45,500 nucleotides of DNA from Bacteroidales bacterium (GCA_018400295.1 JAGYMZ010000020.1:1-45500); one strand, 5' to 3'. Shown: positions 8,547-18,413, counted from the stretch's first letter. Numbers and translations: made by a program. The notes: generated by a model from the sequence alone, not told the origin.

Positions 8547-9089
8547 ATGAAAAGAACAGCATGGATCATTGCAGCATTGGTGCTTGCAGCACTGCTCATT
8601 TATTTGGTCATTTCAAAGCCCGGACACAAGGGGACAAATTCCCGGACCAAAAAGACCGGAATGGAACCGCCCTTTTTGGTTGAAGCCAGGGTGCATGTCC
8701 TGGCATCGGATGCCAGGGATACGTTGTCGACGGTTTATGCCACGGTGGCTGATGATCCGTATGAGCGTGCCCGGGGACTTATGTACCGGTATCATTTGCC
8801 GGATTCCGTGGGTATGTATTTTATTTTTGAATCCATGGATCATCAATCCTTCTGGATGAAAAATACCCATATCCCCCTGGATATTATATTCGCAGATGAT
8901 GCGCATCGCATTGTTTTCATCGAAGAATTTGCGGTTCCTTACACCGAAGATATGATCCCTTCCAGGAAGAGATCCCGGTTCGTACTGGAAGTCAATGCCG
9001 GTCACGTTCAGGAGCATGGCATTTCTGAGGGAGACTGCATTGCCGTTGAGCCGTTGCAGGAACCGGTCCGGATACGGCAGGTACAATGA
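8547..9089 (+). CDS. DUF192 family membrane-anchored protein
   Basis: 180 residues. Residues 5-23 (AWIIAALVLAALLIYLVIS) form an uncleaved anchor or signal segment with no lipobox cysteine. The rest matches DUF192: ERARGLMYR, then GMYFIFE, FWMKNTHIPLDIIF, VLEVNAG and a closing EGDCI. The fold is a small beta-barrel of unknown biochemical function, usually exported. It is probably co-transcribed with queD. It ends 26 bases from the convergent yidD stop. Confidence 0.85.
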   Translation: MKRTAWIIAALVLAALLIYLVISKPGHKGTNSRTKKTGMEPPFLVEARVHVLASDARDTLSTVYATVADDPYERARGLMYRYHLPDSVGMYFIFESMDHQSFWMKNTHIPLDIIFADDAHRIVFIEEFAVPYTEDMIPSRKRSRFVLEVNAGHVQEHGISEGDCIAVEPLQEPVRIRQVQ

Positions 9090-9115
9090 TGCCGGCATTC
9101 AGTACACATCTTTTA

Positions 9116-9394
9116 TTATTTCCCGTTTTTTTTATTCCGTTTCCATGCCCCAATCCGGAAGTTGAATGCTTCCGGAACGGGATCATAACCATGGGTACCC
9201 CATGGATGGCATTTGGACAGCCGTTTTATGGAAAGCCAGGATCCTTTGAGGGGCCCGTGCTTTTGGAAAGCCTGGATGGCATATTCCGAACATGTGGGCA
9301 GATGCCGGCAGGAAGCGGGTGTAAGCGGAGAGATCGTGTAACGGTAAACGTAAATGATCAGAACAAAAGGAAAGGAAATCATTTTTTTCCACAT
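9116..9394 (-). CDS. yidD: Membrane protein insertion efficiency factor YidD
   Basis: 92 residues from the ATG at 9394 ([19 protein letters not shown]). A GTG at 9400 overlaps the kinase stop as GTGA and is an alternative start. The family signature is complete: [19 protein letters not shown], then [24 protein letters not shown]. YidD is a small amphipathic inner-membrane-associated protein that assists YidC-dependent insertion. It usually sits in the rpmH-rnpA-yidC cluster; here it directly follows a histidine kinase, so the linkage is not functional in an obvious way. Confidence 0.92.
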   Translation of the reverse strand: MWKKMISFPFVLIIYVYRYTISPLTPASCRHLPTCSEYAIQAFQKHGPLKGSWLSIKRLSKCHPWGTHGYDPVPEAFNFRIGAWKRNKKNGK

Positions 9395-9396
9395 AT

Positions 9397-12300
9397 TCAC
9401 TTTTCCCCTAAATATTTTTCAAGGATTGGCAGCAGCACTTCTTTTTCCGGGGGTTTGTATATGATATCGTCCAGTTCATTGAATAAACCTTTCTTTTCCG
9501 CCAATTGTTCATCATTATCTGCCATTCCGATAATTACCAAATGCGGGTTTTGCCTGCGCATGTTTTTCAGGAATCCATCCTTTTCTTTCCGCAATACGGA
9601 AAGGGATATAAGTATCATGGACAGTTCAGGGTTGCTTTTGCACAATTCATTGGCTTGCTGGCAGTCCCCGACATAATAAAGCCTGACCCTTGATTTCAGG
9701 ATCTCTTCTATGAAAATATAATCCTGTATGATGTCTTCGACCAGGATAACCTGTTTGTCCTGCCAAACGTGTTTGTCATCATTTTTCTCACCGGTGCTGG
9801 CAATGCCGGGTATTTCAAAATAGAATGCAGAACCCTTTCCTGTTTCCGATTCAACCCATATGGTCCCTCCAAGCAGCTTGATCAGGCTATGGGTAATTGC
9901 CAGTCCCAGTCCGGTCCCTTCCTTTTTAATGTTCATAGGTTTGGGTTCCTGTATGAACCGGTCGAAGATCAACTTCTGGTATTTTTTCGATATACCCATG
10001 CCGGTATCGCGTACAAAGAATTCGATGGAATCTTTTTTGGTGAACCGGTATCCGTATTCAACATAGCCCTTGCTGGTAAATTTAAACGCATTGCCAATGA
10101 GGTTGGAGAAGATCTGTTTCAAGCGCGAGGGATCCGAATTGATCATACAGGGCGTGTCCTTGTCGGGAATGCTGAGCCTGAGCTCCAGATTTTCCCTGCC
10201 TTTCTTTTCTTTTTGGGAATTAAATACCATGTATAACTCATCCAGAAACAGGTTGAGTTCGAAATTGATCCTGAACAATTTGATGATGTTGGATTGGATG
10301 CGGGTGAATTCAAGGATGTCGTTGGTCAGGTTTAATAAGGCAAGGCTGTTGCTGTTGATGATGTTGATGAATTCCGCCCGTCGCTTTTGGCCGGGATCGG
10401 GTGATCGCAGCATGTTGGAAAAACTGATGATCGCTTTGATGGGGGTTTGTATTTCATGGGAAACGTTTGCCAGGAATACCGATTTGGATTTATCGGATTC
10501 TTCGGCTTTTTCTTTGGCTTTGATCAGTTCCTCGTCGTATTTTTTTCGCTGAATGGCATTGGCGATGATCTGTCCTGTGATCTCATATGCATTGATGAGC
10601 TCATCATCCCATGTAAAATCCTTTTTTGTCGTATCAAAACCATAAAATCCTGTAAGTGAACGTCCAATGAACATAGGGATCAGGATGGTTTTTTCAAAAT
10701 GGATGTTTTTGAATTTTTTCTTCAGGGGCGTGCTCAGGTCTGAACCATCGATTTCGTCCTTTGTCATAATGATCTTTTCCCCGTTCTCCAGGAGTTTGTG
10801 TTTGCTGCTGAATGCTTTGACCGCTATTTCCGGCAGGGTTTCTTTTCTGGGTGCCAGTTTTTTCCTGCTCCATTCATGGGTTAGCTGGTATAGGCTGCTT
10901 TCGGGATTTATCTGGTATACATATCCACGCTCTGTGTGTGTGAATTTTGTAACGTCTTTCAGGGCAATTTCAATGCCCTGGTCAATTTCAATGTTATCCA
11001 TGCGGATAAATTCCGAGGAAGTTTTGTTCACAAGCTCTATAAAACTCATCCGCTGCTTGAGTAGCTTTTCGGCATATTTTCTCTGGCTGATATCCCGGAT
11101 GGCTGTTACCCATACATCCCGGCCTTTGTAACGGTATTTTTTCCACTGGACTTCCGCGGAAAATTTCTTTTTTTCTTTGGTAATGGCTGTTATTTCCAGG
11201 GGCTTTTCCTGGTCTTTCTGATAGAAATCTTCCCGTTTGACCCGCAGGTCTGTGACAAATAAATCCAGGATATCCATCCTTGTGAATTCATGTATGTTGT
11301 AGCCGAACATTTCCACTGCTGCCTGGTTTGCTTCCAGGCAACAATTGCTTTCCGAAATGATGATCCCTTCAAAGGCAGCCTTGGAAAGCGCACTATGGCG
11401 TTCCTGGCTTTCGATGAGGGCGATCTCAACCTGTTTCCTTTCTTCGATCTCATTGGTAAGCCTCCGGGTCCTTTCCATGACTTTCCCTTCCAGGTCAAGG
11501 TTCAGCTGCTGAAGTTCCCTGATCATATTTTTTCTTTCGGTAATGTCTTTGATGATGCCTACGATCAAGTCGGGATTCCCTTCCTGATTCCTGATCACGC
11601 TCATGGATATCTCTGTGAAGATTTCGCTTCCGTTTTCGTCAAGAAGTTTATATTCGATGTTTTTCAGGAAATCCTTTTTCTTGACCTGCTCATAATCCTT
11701 TTTCAATTGATCCCGTTGATCATCACTGACCACTGCGAGCAAGGTCTTTCCAAAGGGGTCGTCAATCCTGGTACGGTTGAAAAGGTCCATGCCCGCCTGA
11801 TTGTATTTAATGATTTCATTGTCCAGGTTTGTAACAATGATCGGATCGGGTGAAGATTGGAGGATCCGTTCGATGGTTTGCTGGTTTCTTCTCAGCTCAT
11901 TTTCCGTGTTCTTTTGGGTGCTGATGTTCACCATAACGCCCCGTATGCCCACCGGTTTATCGTTTTTATAAATGGTCGAGGCATACATGAGGGCAGGAAA
12001 TGTTTTCCCCTTCTTGGTCCGGACGCGTATTTCCATTTCCTCGTTAAAATCCTTTGTACCGGCATCGTTCAGGAGCTTGTCTATTTGTTCCATGGAATTT
12101 AATTCCGGAAGGATCAGCCTGTGAATGGTAAGCCCTGCATCCAGATCATTTTCACTATATTTCAACATTTCAAGCGCCTGCTTGTTGATGAAAATGAGCC
12201 GGCCTTCCAGGTCGGCTTCAAAAACGATCTCCGGCAATAATTCCGCCAGTTCCTTAAATCTTTTCTCTGTTTCCCTGACCTTGCGGTTCAGCAGTATGGT

Positions 12301-12675
12301 GTTGCCCGTTTCCCGGATGATCCTGACCAGATGTTTCTGGTCGATGGGCTTGAGCAAATATCCGGATACCCCCAGTTCGATCGATTTTATGAAATAATCC
12401 GTTTCCTGGTGGCCCGATACAAGGATGACTTTGATGGACTCATCAATTTTCTTGAGTTCCTGGATCATCTCCAGGCCATCCATCCTGGGCATTTTAATGT
12501 CGCTGATGATCAGGTCGGGTTTATGGCTTTTGAATATTTCAATCCCGTCGATGCCATCTTCCGCTGTATAAACGGTCGAAACGATTCTCTTCAAAAATTT
12601 TGAGTACAGGATCCTCGACATGCTGTCGTCTTCCACCAACAATACGGATATTTCCAGTTTTTCCATGGTCATCAT
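9397..12675 (-). CDS. Hybrid histidine kinase: REC-PAS-PAS-PAS-GAF-HisKA-HATPase-REC
   Basis: 1092 residues, soluble, no membrane helices. An N-terminal receiver (about 8-125) has D59 in LIISDIKMP and K109. Three PAS domains lie at about 133-255, 265-385 and 420-533, joined by helical linkers (a coiled coil near 385-425). A GAF-like domain is at about 545-710. HisKA has H740 in [13 protein letters not shown], with Q where R is usual. HATPase is at about 845-957 with DTGMGIS and [10 protein letters not shown]-terminal receiver-like domain (972-1089) keeps the acidic pair (E980, D981) and K1074, but the phosphoacceptor position is S1024 in MILISLS, so it should not be phosphorylated there. It is divergent from the LuxR-type regulator at 12829, its probable partner. 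Start at 12675 (ATGATG), with ATG 12666 possible. Confidence 0.92.
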   Translation of the reverse strand: MMTMEKLEISVLLVEDDSMSRILYSKFLKRIVSTVYTAEDGIDGIEIFKSHKPDLIISDIKMPRMDGLEMIQELKKIDESIKVILVSGHQETDYFIKSIELGVSGYLLKPIDQKHLVRIIRETGNTILLNRKVRETEKRFKELAELLPEIVFEADLEGRLIFINKQALEMLKYSENDLDAGLTIHRLILPELNSMEQIDKLLNDAGTKDFNEEMEIRVRTKKGKTFPALMYASTIYKNDKPVGIRGVMVNISTQKNTENELRRNQQTIERILQSSPDPIIVTNLDNEIIKYNQAGMDLFNRTRIDDPFGKTLLAVVSDDQRDQLKKDYEQVKKKDFLKNIEYKLLDENGSEIFTEISMSVIRNQEGNPDLIVGIIKDITERKNMIRELQQLNLDLEGKVMERTRRLTNEIEERKQVEIALIESQERHSALSKAAFEGIIISESNCCLEANQAAVEMFGYNIHEFTRMDILDLFVTDLRVKREDFYQKDQEKPLEITAITKEKKKFSAEVQWKKYRYKGRDVWVTAIRDISQRKYAEKLLKQRMSFIELVNKTSSEFIRMDNIEIDQGIEIALKDVTKFTHTERGYVYQINPESSLYQLTHEWSRKKLAPRKETLPEIAVKAFSSKHKLLENGEKIIMTKDEIDGSDLSTPLKKKFKNIHFEKTILIPMFIGRSLTGFYGFDTTKKDFTWDDELINAYEITGQIIANAIQRKKYDEELIKAKEKAEESDKSKSVFLANVSHEIQTPIKAIISFSNMLRSPDPGQKRRAEFINIINSNSLALLNLTNDILEFTRIQSNIIKLFRINFELNLFLDELYMVFNSQKEKKGRENLELRLSIPDKDTPCMINSDPSRLKQIFSNLIGNAFKFTSKGYVEYGYRFTKKDSIEFFVRDTGMGISKKYQKLIFDRFIQEPKPMNIKKEGTGLGLAITHSLIKLLGGTIWVESETGKGSAFYFEIPGIASTGEKNDDKHVWQDKQVILVEDIIQDYIFIEEILKSRVRLYYVGDCQQANELCKSNPELSMILISLSVLRKEKDGFLKNMRRQNPHLVIIGMADNDEQLAEKKGLFNELDDIIYKPPEKEVLLPILEKYLGEK

Positions 12676-12692
12676 TCCTTCAGGAGATAGAA

Positions 12693-12700
12693 CAAAGATA
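12693..12700 (-). promoter_or_regulatory. -7 box of the hybrid kinase gene
   Basis: Minus strand reads TATCTTTG, a perfect TAnnTTTG, giving a predicted start about 10 bases upstream of the ATG at 12675. No -33 TTTG was found at 19-21 bases. Confidence 0.6.
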
Positions 12701-12828
12701 ACAATTATGCATTTCCGGGAGGGTGGTATTCTTAAAGGATTATTTATCTTGCGTGGAGATTTGAAATTAGAGAAATTATGTTAATTTTACGATACGAAAG
12801 GTTCAATACTTTTTATAACCCCGGACTT

Positions 12829-13479
12829 ATGGAAAAAATCAAGATTCTTATTGTTGAAGATCATGGTGTTGTGATCAAAGGCATCAAAGCGCTTCTGGAA
12901 CCTAATGAAGAACTTGAGATCGTTGGATATGCACTGGATGCAAAAGAGGCTGAGCGCAAGATCGAAAATCTCCGTCCCGAGGTCATTATTATGGACATCA
13001 ACCTTCCGGAAGTTTCCGGAATTGAGTTGACACGTACCATAAGCGAAAAATACCCGGATGTTCGCGTGGTTTATTATACTTCACATGTGGATGAGGAATT
13101 GATCACCGAGGGTTTTGAAGCCGGCGCCTATGGGTATGTTCCTAAAAATTTCAGCACGGAAGATTTGATTGAGGCCATTCATATGGTACACAGCGGGCAG
13201 AAATACATGAAAGGGATCGTCTCTGAAAAATTCCTGAGCAATTATTTAAAATCAGAGAAAGAAAAAAAGTTGCGTCAGGATGTGCCCCTGTCAGAACGTG
13301 AGCTGGAAGTGTTAAAATACATAAGCCAGGGTCACAGCAACAAGCAAATTGCAGACAAATTGTTCATCAGCATCCGGACCGTGGAAACGCATAAGCACAA
13401 TCTGATGAAGAAGCTGAATATATTCAGTACGGCCGAACTGGTGATATATGCCATCCAAAACGGAATCATCAAGATATAG
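12829..13479 (+). CDS. NarL/FixJ-type response regulator (REC + LuxR HTH)
   Basis: 216 residues from the ATG at 12829 (MEKIKILIVEDHGVV). The in-frame ATG at 12778 would add 17 residues not expected in the family. The receiver carries the ED pair, the phosphoacceptor aspartate in VIIMDINLPE, and the lysine in GYVPK. The C-terminal LuxR-type HTH is LSERELEVLKYISQGHSNKQ through RTVETHKHNLMKKLNI. It should bind DNA as a phosphorylation-dependent dimer. The gene is divergent from the hybrid kinase with about 150 bases between, which suggests they form one pathway. Terminator-like hairpins follow at 13627 and 13746. Confidence 0.93.
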   Translation: MEKIKILIVEDHGVVIKGIKALLEPNEELEIVGYALDAKEAERKIENLRPEVIIMDINLPEVSGIELTRTISEKYPDVRVVYYTSHVDEELITEGFEAGAYGYVPKNFSTEDLIEAIHMVHSGQKYMKGIVSEKFLSNYLKSEKEKKLRQDVPLSERELEVLKYISQGHSNKQIADKLFISIRTVETHKHNLMKKLNIFSTAELVIYAIQNGIIKI

Positions 13480-13559
13480 TATGATCTCCTCATGACCCTA
13501 AGTGTTATTACGTAGCTCCCTTACGTGATCGGGGTGCATTTATTTCTGTATTTTCCCCA

Positions 13560-13591
13560 ATTGACGGGCCTTCCCTTAAGGACTATTTTTG
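13560..13591 (+). promoter_or_regulatory. Candidate promoter inside the gene-free stretch 13480-13771
   Basis: TTG at 13561-13563 and TATTTTTG at 13584-13591, separated by 20 bases, resemble a Bacteroidota promoter. Transcription would begin near 13598, with no good coding frame downstream before two terminator-like hairpins. Confidence 0.4.
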
Positions 13592-13626
13592 TTGCTGGAT
13601 CGTAATTTAATAAGATTTGGGTTTTG

Positions 13627-13672
13627 CATTCCGGAAGACCAAAACAGCAGATCGGTTTCCGGAATGTTTTTT
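13627..13672 (+). terminator. Intrinsic terminator, 10-bp stem
   Basis: CATTCCGGAA (13627-13636) pairs perfectly with TTCCGGAATG (13657-13666) across a 20-base loop and is followed by TTTTTT. It ends the response-regulator transcript or a small RNA. Confidence 0.65.
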
Positions 13673-13745
13673 CAGAGCGTAATACAATAATCATATAAGG
13701 AGCGCACATTTTTTTTTAACTTTAGTCAAGAAGCCTTTTATGAGA

Positions 13746-13773
13746 GAGCAACCAACCGGTTGCTCTTTTTTTT
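13746..13773 (+). terminator. Intrinsic terminator, 8-bp stem with T8
   Basis: GAGCAACC (13746-13753) pairs with GGTTGCTC (13758-13765) around AACC, followed by eight T. It abuts the 3' end of uvrA and stops plus-strand transcription from running antisense into uvrA. Confidence 0.75.
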
Positions 13774-16591
13774 ACCCCTTAAGGAATGTTCCGGTATGCG
13801 ATTGCTTGCAGTTCATTATATCCTCAGGCGTACCTTCGGCCACAACATGACCCCCTTTTTCACCTCCTTCCGGGCCAAGATCAATAACCCAGTCGGCGGA
13901 TCTGATCACATCCGGATTGTGCTCAATGACAAGTATGCTGTGTCCTTTTTCGATCAGGGCATTGAGGGCGGTCAGCAAATTACGGATGTCGTGGAAATGC
14001 AATCCCGTGGTGGGTTCATCGAAAATGAACAGGGTAGGGGTTTCATGTTCTCCCCTGGCAAGGAAATAGGCCAGCTTTATCCGCTGGGCTTCGCCTCCGC
14101 TGAGGGTGCTGGAGGACTGCCCCAGGTGCAGGTAACCCAGTCCCACATCCTGCAAAGGTTTTAGTTTACCGAATATCCTTTTTTCCGGTCCTCCAGGGGC
14201 ATCCTGTGCGCCAAAAAAATCCAGGGCTTCGTTTATGGTCATTTCCAGAATATTTGAAATATCTTTGCCTTTGAATTTGATGTCCAGGACCTCCTCTTTA
14301 AAGCGCTTACCCCTGCATGCTTCACAGGTCAGGTAAATATCGGCCATAAACTGCATTTCTATTTTTACGATGCCCTCTCCTTCGCATTCTTCACAACGTC
14401 CTCCGGGAATGTTGAAGGAAAAAAAGCCCGGCTTATATCCCCTGATTTTTGATAATTTCTGGCTGGCAAAGACCGCACGGATATCATCATAGGCTTTTAA
14501 ATACGTGGCGGGGTTCGACCTGGATGAACGGCCTATTGGATTCTGGTCTACCATTTCAACATTCCCAATGCGGTCTATGTCTCCGGATATCCTGTTGTAT
14601 TTCCCGGATTTTCCGCCATACCCTCCGTGCATCTTTTTCAGGACCGGGAACAGCACATCACCTACGAGGGAGGATTTGCCCGAACCGCTCACTCCTGTGA
14701 CAACCGTTAATGTATGGAGGGGGAAGGATACATCCGTGAATTTTAAATTGTTTTCATGAACGCCGTGAAGCCGTATAAATTCTTTCCAGGGCCGTCTTTT
14801 TTCAGGGAGTGGGATGTTCATGCTGTGATAGATGTACCGGGAGGTAAGACTGCGTTTTGCGTTCTTTAGTCCGGACAGCCCGCCCTGGTAGATCAGTTCT
14901 CCGCCCTGATGGCCTGCCAGGGGCCCAAGGTCCACAATATAATCCGAAGCTTCAATGATCTCCCGGTCGTGTTCCACAACAATAACCGTATTGCCGAGAT
15001 CACGCAATTGCTTCAATACGCTGATCAGGCGATGGGTATCCCTCGGATGCAACCCTATGCTGGGTTCATCCAGGATGTACATGGATCCCACGAGGCTGCT
15101 TCCCAGTGAAGTGGCCAGGTTGATCCGTTGCGATTCCCCGCCGGACAGGGTGGATGATAAGCGGTTTAGGTTCAGGTAGCCCAACCCGACATCCAACAGG
15201 AATTGAAGGCGGTTCGTGATTTCAATCAGCAGGCGGCTGGCTATTTTGGCTTGTTCCTGCGTGGGTTCGAGGCTCCTGAAAAATTCCAGCAGTTTGGAAA
15301 CAGGCATCAGCACCAGTTCACTGATGCTCTTGCCCCCTGTTTTCACGAAATTTGCATCTTTTCTCAGCCGGGTGCCGTTGCATTCAGGACATACGGTTTT
15401 CCCGCGGTACCTGGAAAGCATAACGCGGTACTGTATTTTATAGGTTTGTTCTTCAACATACCGGAAAAAATCGTTAATTCCTTTAAAATGCGTGTTGCCT
15501 TCCCAAAGCAGTTTCTTTTGCCCGGCAGACAGTTCGAAATAGGGTTTGTGGATGGGAAAGCCGGATTTGCCGGCATTCATGATCAGTTGTTCTTTCCATT
15601 CCCCCATTTTTTCCCCTTTCCAGCAGGCCACGGCCCCCTCGTACACGGATAGGCTTTTGTCGGGGATCACCAGATCCTCATCGATGCCGATGATGCTGCC
15701 GAATCCTTCACAGGTTTTACAGGCACCATAAGGATTGTTAAAGGCAAACAGGTTTACGGCCGGTTCTTCGAACTCCATGCCATCAAGTTCAAACTTATTG
15801 GAAAACTCTGTGACATCATGCCCGTTGCCGGTCAGCACCTCCACACGGCATATCCCATTGCCTTCATAAAAAGCTGTCTGAACGGAATCTGCGATGCGTG
15901 GCCTAAGGCCGGGTTCGTTGCTTGTTACGATCCGGTCGACAACGATGGTATAATTGCCATCGCTGCGGAGTTGGTCCGGCTTTTCAAGCGCATCGCTTAT
16001 GCGGACCACCTTTTCATTGCAGGATATCCGGGAAAATCCCTGTTGGCTCAATACCATCAGGTGCTCCTCAATGCTCCGGTCCCCGGATAATGCCAGCGGA
16101 GCGGTGATCATGACCTTCTTCCCCTGTGGCATCTGAAGAACATGATCCGTAACATCGTCCACCGAATGCCTTTTAACTTCTTTTCCTGAAACCGGGGAGT
16201 ATGTTATGCCAATCCTGGAGAATAACAATTTAATGTATTCATATATTTCGGTAGATGTACCCACCGTGGAACGTGGATTGCGGGTATTAACTTTCTGTTC
16301 GATCGCAATGGCAGGGGAAACCCCTGTGATGTAGTCCACATCCGGTTTGCTCATCCTTCCCAGGAACTGCCGTGCATAGGCGCTGAGACTTTCCACATAA
16401 CGCCGCTGCCCATCGGCATACAGCGTGTCGAAGGCCAGTGATGATTTGCCTGATCCGGAAAGCCCAGTAATTACCGTAAATTTATTACGGGGGATGGAAA
16501 CATCAATGTTTTTTAGGTTGTGTAAGCGGGCGCCTTTGATCTGTATGAAATCTATGTTGTTCATCCGGAATTCGCTGCATTTGGGTGTCAT
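13772..16591 (-). CDS. uvrA: Excinuclease ABC subunit UvrA
   Basis: 939 residues, full length for UvrA. Walker A of the first ATPase half is GLSGSGKSS (43-51) and of the second GVSGSGKSS. Two ABC signature motifs are seen ([11 protein letters not shown] and [11 protein letters not shown]), and CxxC zinc-binding pairs include CPEC, CEEC and CEAC. UvrA dimers scan DNA for bulky lesions and load UvrB. Start: ATG 16591 or ATG 16564 ([19 protein letters not shown]); a -7 box at 16609-16616 allows either. uvrB lies 13 kb away on the same strand. Divergent from the ECF sigma gene; 3' end abuts a plus-strand terminator. Confidence 0.98.
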   Translation of the reverse strand: MTPKCSEFRMNNIDFIQIKGARLHNLKNIDVSIPRNKFTVITGLSGSGKSSLAFDTLYADGQRRYVESLSAYARQFLGRMSKPDVDYITGVSPAIAIEQKVNTRNPRSTVGTSTEIYEYIKLLFSRIGITYSPVSGKEVKRHSVDDVTDHVLQMPQGKKVMITAPLALSGDRSIEEHLMVLSQQGFSRISCNEKVVRISDALEKPDQLRSDGNYTIVVDRIVTSNEPGLRPRIADSVQTAFYEGNGICRVEVLTGNGHDVTEFSNKFELDGMEFEEPAVNLFAFNNPYGACKTCEGFGSIIGIDEDLVIPDKSLSVYEGAVACWKGEKMGEWKEQLIMNAGKSGFPIHKPYFELSAGQKKLLWEGNTHFKGINDFFRYVEEQTYKIQYRVMLSRYRGKTVCPECNGTRLRKDANFVKTGGKSISELVLMPVSKLLEFFRSLEPTQEQAKIASRLLIEITNRLQFLLDVGLGYLNLNRLSSTLSGGESQRINLATSLGSSLVGSMYILDEPSIGLHPRDTHRLISVLKQLRDLGNTVIVVEHDREIIEASDYIVDLGPLAGHQGGELIYQGGLSGLKNAKRSLTSRYIYHSMNIPLPEKRRPWKEFIRLHGVHENNLKFTDVSFPLHTLTVVTGVSGSGKSSLVGDVLFPVLKKMHGGYGGKSGKYNRISGDIDRIGNVEMVDQNPIGRSSRSNPATYLKAYDDIRAVFASQKLSKIRGYKPGFFSFNIPGGRCEECEGEGIVKIEMQFMADIYLTCEACRGKRFKEEVLDIKFKGKDISNILEMTINEALDFFGAQDAPGGPEKRIFGKLKPLQDVGLGYLHLGQSSSTLSGGEAQRIKLAYFLARGEHETPTLFIFDEPTTGLHFHDIRNLLTALNALIEKGHSILVIEHNPDVIRSADWVIDLGPEGGEKGGHVVAEGTPEDIMNCKQSHTGTFLKG

Positions 16592-16608
16592 TTCTGGAAC
16601 GGTATTTG

Positions 16609-16616
16609 CAAAATTA
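16609..16616 (-). promoter_or_regulatory. -7 box of uvrA
   Basis: Minus strand TAATTTTG fits TAnnTTTG exactly and lies 17 bases upstream of the ATG at 16591. No clear -33 element. It lies only 9 bases from the -33 of the divergent sigma promoter, so the two promoters are back to back. Confidence 0.55.
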
Positions 16617-16625
16617 TTTAAAAAA

Positions 16626-16656
16626 TTTGCATTTATTGAATATTTGATTATATTTG
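16626..16656 (+). promoter_or_regulatory. Promoter of the ECF sigma factor gene
   Basis: TTTG (16626-16629), 19 bases, TATATTTG (16649-16656): exact housekeeping consensus for Bacteroidota. The predicted start near 16663 leaves a leader of about 130 bases before the ATG at 16795, AT-rich and without a recognisable riboswitch. Confidence 0.8.
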
Positions 16657-16794
16657 CGAAAGATTTGCATCAAACGTAGAAACATTACAGGCAGATCCAT
16701 CGTTTAAACATAACTCACCTTAAACAACAGGAGGAAACGTATCGAAAGAATATTTACCTTTTTTTAACATCAGAAAATAAAAAAAGGGAGGCCT

Positions 16795-17382
16795 ATGAAA
16801 TCGGCTAAAATTAGCGATAAGGAGCTAATTGTTAAATATTTGGAAGGTAACGAGTCCAGCCTGGAAGCCATAATCAACCGTCACAAAAACAGGGTTTACG
16901 CTTATATACTCATGGTTGTTAAGGACAAGCAACTGGCGGATGATATTTTCCAGGACACCTTTATTAAAGTCATCAATACCATCAGGGCCGGATCGTATAA
17001 AGAAGAGGGGAAATTTATCCAGTGGGTTATGCGCATAGCCCATAACCTGATCATAGATTTTTTCCGGAAGTCAAAACGCATACCGGTGGTTGATAACGAC
17101 AGCGATGAATTTGATATTTTTGATACCATCAGGTTCACCGATGATTCCATTGAGGACAGGTTGGTCCGGGAACAGATACATCAGGATATACGGGGGCTGA
17201 TTGAGTACCTGCCGCCTGAGCAAAAGGAAGTTTTGTTTATGCGCCATTACTCCGATATGAGTTTTAAGGATATAGCAGAGCAAACGAACGTGAGCATCAA
17301 CACTGCCCTCGGGCGGATGCGTTATGCCCTGATCAACCTGAGAAAACTGGTTAAGGAAAAGGATGTGATCCTTTCTGCCTGA
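16795..17382 (+). CDS. ECF-family RNA polymerase sigma factor
   Basis: 195 residues. Region 2 includes DDIFQDTFIKVINTI and FIQWVMRIAHNLIIDFFRK; region 4 includes LPPEQKEVLFMRHYSDMSFK and the recognition helix SINTALGRMRYALINLRKL. Strong start context: GGGAGG eight bases before ATG at 16795. No anti-sigma factor with a membrane helix follows, unlike FecR-type pairs; instead a 59-codon gene follows at 17463 and a terminator closes the unit. It appears to be under a housekeeping promoter rather than an ECF-type autoregulated one. Target genes unknown. Confidence 0.93.
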   Translation: MKSAKISDKELIVKYLEGNESSLEAIINRHKNRVYAYILMVVKDKQLADDIFQDTFIKVINTIRAGSYKEEGKFIQWVMRIAHNLIIDFFRKSKRIPVVDNDSDEFDIFDTIRFTDDSIEDRLVREQIHQDIRGLIEYLPPEQKEVLFMRHYSDMSFKDIAEQTNVSINTALGRMRYALINLRKLVKEKDVILSA

Positions 17383-17408
17383 TTTTTTCAGACAGAATAT
17401 AATAAGTT

Positions 17409-17457
17409 GTCGTTTGGGTTCGTTGTATGCTTATAAAATGATTGATAACCAAACGGC
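17409..17457 (+). promoter_or_regulatory. Inverted repeat covering the leader of the small gene at 17463
   Basis: CGTTTGGGTT (17411-17420) faces AACCAAACG (17447-17455), paired except for one bulged G, with G:C and G:U pairs extending it to about 12 pairs around a 26-base loop. The stem ends six bases before the ATG at 17463 and would partly mask its ribosome binding region in RNA. Function inferred. Confidence 0.4.
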
Positions 17458-17462
17458 AGGCT

Positions 17463-17642
17463 ATGAAAAAAACCCATACCCTTACAGAGATTTTCAACAA
17501 TACAACGGCGGAAGAAGGGAACGATGCGAAGCTGCCTTCTCCGAGCAAGTCGGTTGTAAGGAATATCATGAACTATTCCAGTGCTTTGATGATATATCAG
17601 AGCAAATACAGCGGCATCATGATGAAATTTGTTCTCAATTAG
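17463..17642 (+). CDS. Small conserved-looking protein downstream of the ECF sigma factor
   Basis: 59 residues, MKKTHTLTEIFNNTTAEEG to MMKFVLN. No signal peptide or membrane helix; the middle (PSPSKSVVRNIMNYSSAL) looks helical. I do not recognise a named family. Support for a real gene comes from the ATG preceded by GGCAGG, the location 80 bases after the sigma factor stop, and a strong terminator 19 bases after its own stop. It could be a small regulator of the sigma factor, but this is only inferred from position. Confidence 0.65.
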   Translation: MKKTHTLTEIFNNTTAEEGNDAKLPSPSKSVVRNIMNYSSALMIYQSKYSGIMMKFVLN

Positions 17643-17660
17643 GTTAATAATTATTGGTGA

Positions 17661-17688
17661 CCCCGTCCCCCCGGACGGGGTTTTTTTT
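17661..17688 (+). terminator. Strong intrinsic terminator closing the sigma operon
   Basis: CCCCGTCC (17661-17668) and GGACGGGG (17673-17680) form a perfect 8-bp GC stem around CCCC, followed by eight T. Confidence 0.92.
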
Positions 17689-17702
17689 AAATCAAATTTC
17701 CC

Positions 17703-18347
17703 TTGACAAGGAAGGAGCGCTATGATTTTGTTATCCAGTATTTTATGGATAATAATCCCGCGGCAGACACGGAACTGGTTTACAGAAACCCGTATGAATT
17801 GCTGGTCGCTGTTATTTTGTCGGCACAATGTACCGACAAAAGGGTAAATATGATCACTTCTTCTTTCTTTCTGCGTTTCCCGGATGCCCGTTCGCTTGCT
17901 GTCGCCCGGACCGGGGAGGTTTACGAACTTATCAAAAGTTGTTCCTATCCAAACAACAAGACAAAGAACCTGATCGGCATGGCCCGGACCTTAACGGAAG
18001 ATTTCAACGGCCGGGTTCCTTCCGGCATTCAGGAGCTTCAGACACTGCCCGGTGTGGGCAGAAAGACCGCCAATGTGATGGCTTCGGTAGTGTTTAACAA
18101 GCCCGCAATGGCGGTGGATACACATGTTTTCAGGGTGGCTGCGCGCATTGGCCTGACCTGTAATGCAAAGACACCTCTGGAAGCTGAAAGGCAACTCGTA
18201 CGCTATATACCGGAAAACTTGATATCCAAAGCGCATCACTGGTTTATCCTCCATGGACGGTACGTTTGTACTGCCAGAAAGCCCGTGTGCGGATCCTGTG
18301 GATTACGCAGTCATTGCAGCCATTACCGGAAATTTAAAAACCAATAA
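17703..18347 (+). CDS. nth: Endonuclease III (DNA glycosylase/AP lyase)
   Basis: 214 residues from a TTG start at 17703 (reading MTRKERYDFVIQYF), chosen because this N-terminus is what phylum relatives show; no ATG lies upstream in frame. The helix-hairpin-helix is LQTLPGVGRKTANVM, with catalytic K121 and D139 (AVDTHVFRV). The iron-sulfur cluster ligands are C189, C196, C199 and C205 in the C-x6-C-x2-C-x5-C pattern. It removes oxidised pyrimidines in base excision repair. The start lies 15 bases after the T-run of the preceding terminator, so the promoter must overlap the terminator region or be read-through; no TAnnTTTG was found. Confidence 0.96.
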   Translation: MTRKERYDFVIQYFMDNNPAADTELVYRNPYELLVAVILSAQCTDKRVNMITSSFFLRFPDARSLAVARTGEVYELIKSCSYPNNKTKNLIGMARTLTEDFNGRVPSGIQELQTLPGVGRKTANVMASVVFNKPAMAVDTHVFRVAARIGLTCNAKTPLEAERQLVRYIPENLISKAHHWFILHGRYVCTARKPVCGSCGLRSHCSHYRKFKNQ

Positions 18348-18405
18348 GGGGGAACGTTTGTTAATAAAACGTATTAATAATAAGGTGAATGGTTTTTTAA
18401 TTCGT

Positions 18406-18413
18406 TAAATTTG
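18406..18413 (+). promoter_or_regulatory. -7 box of bcp
   Basis: TAAATTTG is an exact TAnnTTTG, 22 bases before the ATG at 18436. No -33 TTTG at the usual distance. Confidence 0.6.

Larger units (their letters stand above)
13598..13773 (+). ncRNA. Candidate small RNA between the response regulator and uvrA
   Basis: The stretch lies downstream of a promoter-like element and contains two terminator-like hairpins (13627-13672 and 13746-13773), so transcripts of about 75 or 175 nucleotides are possible. No plus-strand open frame of meaningful size is present. It may instead just be the 3' region of the response regulator transcript. Inference only. Confidence 0.25.

Noticed and set aside
13521..13709. 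A 62-codon minus-strand frame in the gap before uvrA
   Set aside because: It crosses the 10-bp terminator stem and has no homology or ribosome site; the terminator and promoter signals explain the region better.
18352..18376. ACGTTT / AAACGT inverted repeat after nth
   Set aside because: Six-base stem without a T-run in AT-rich sequence; likely chance.
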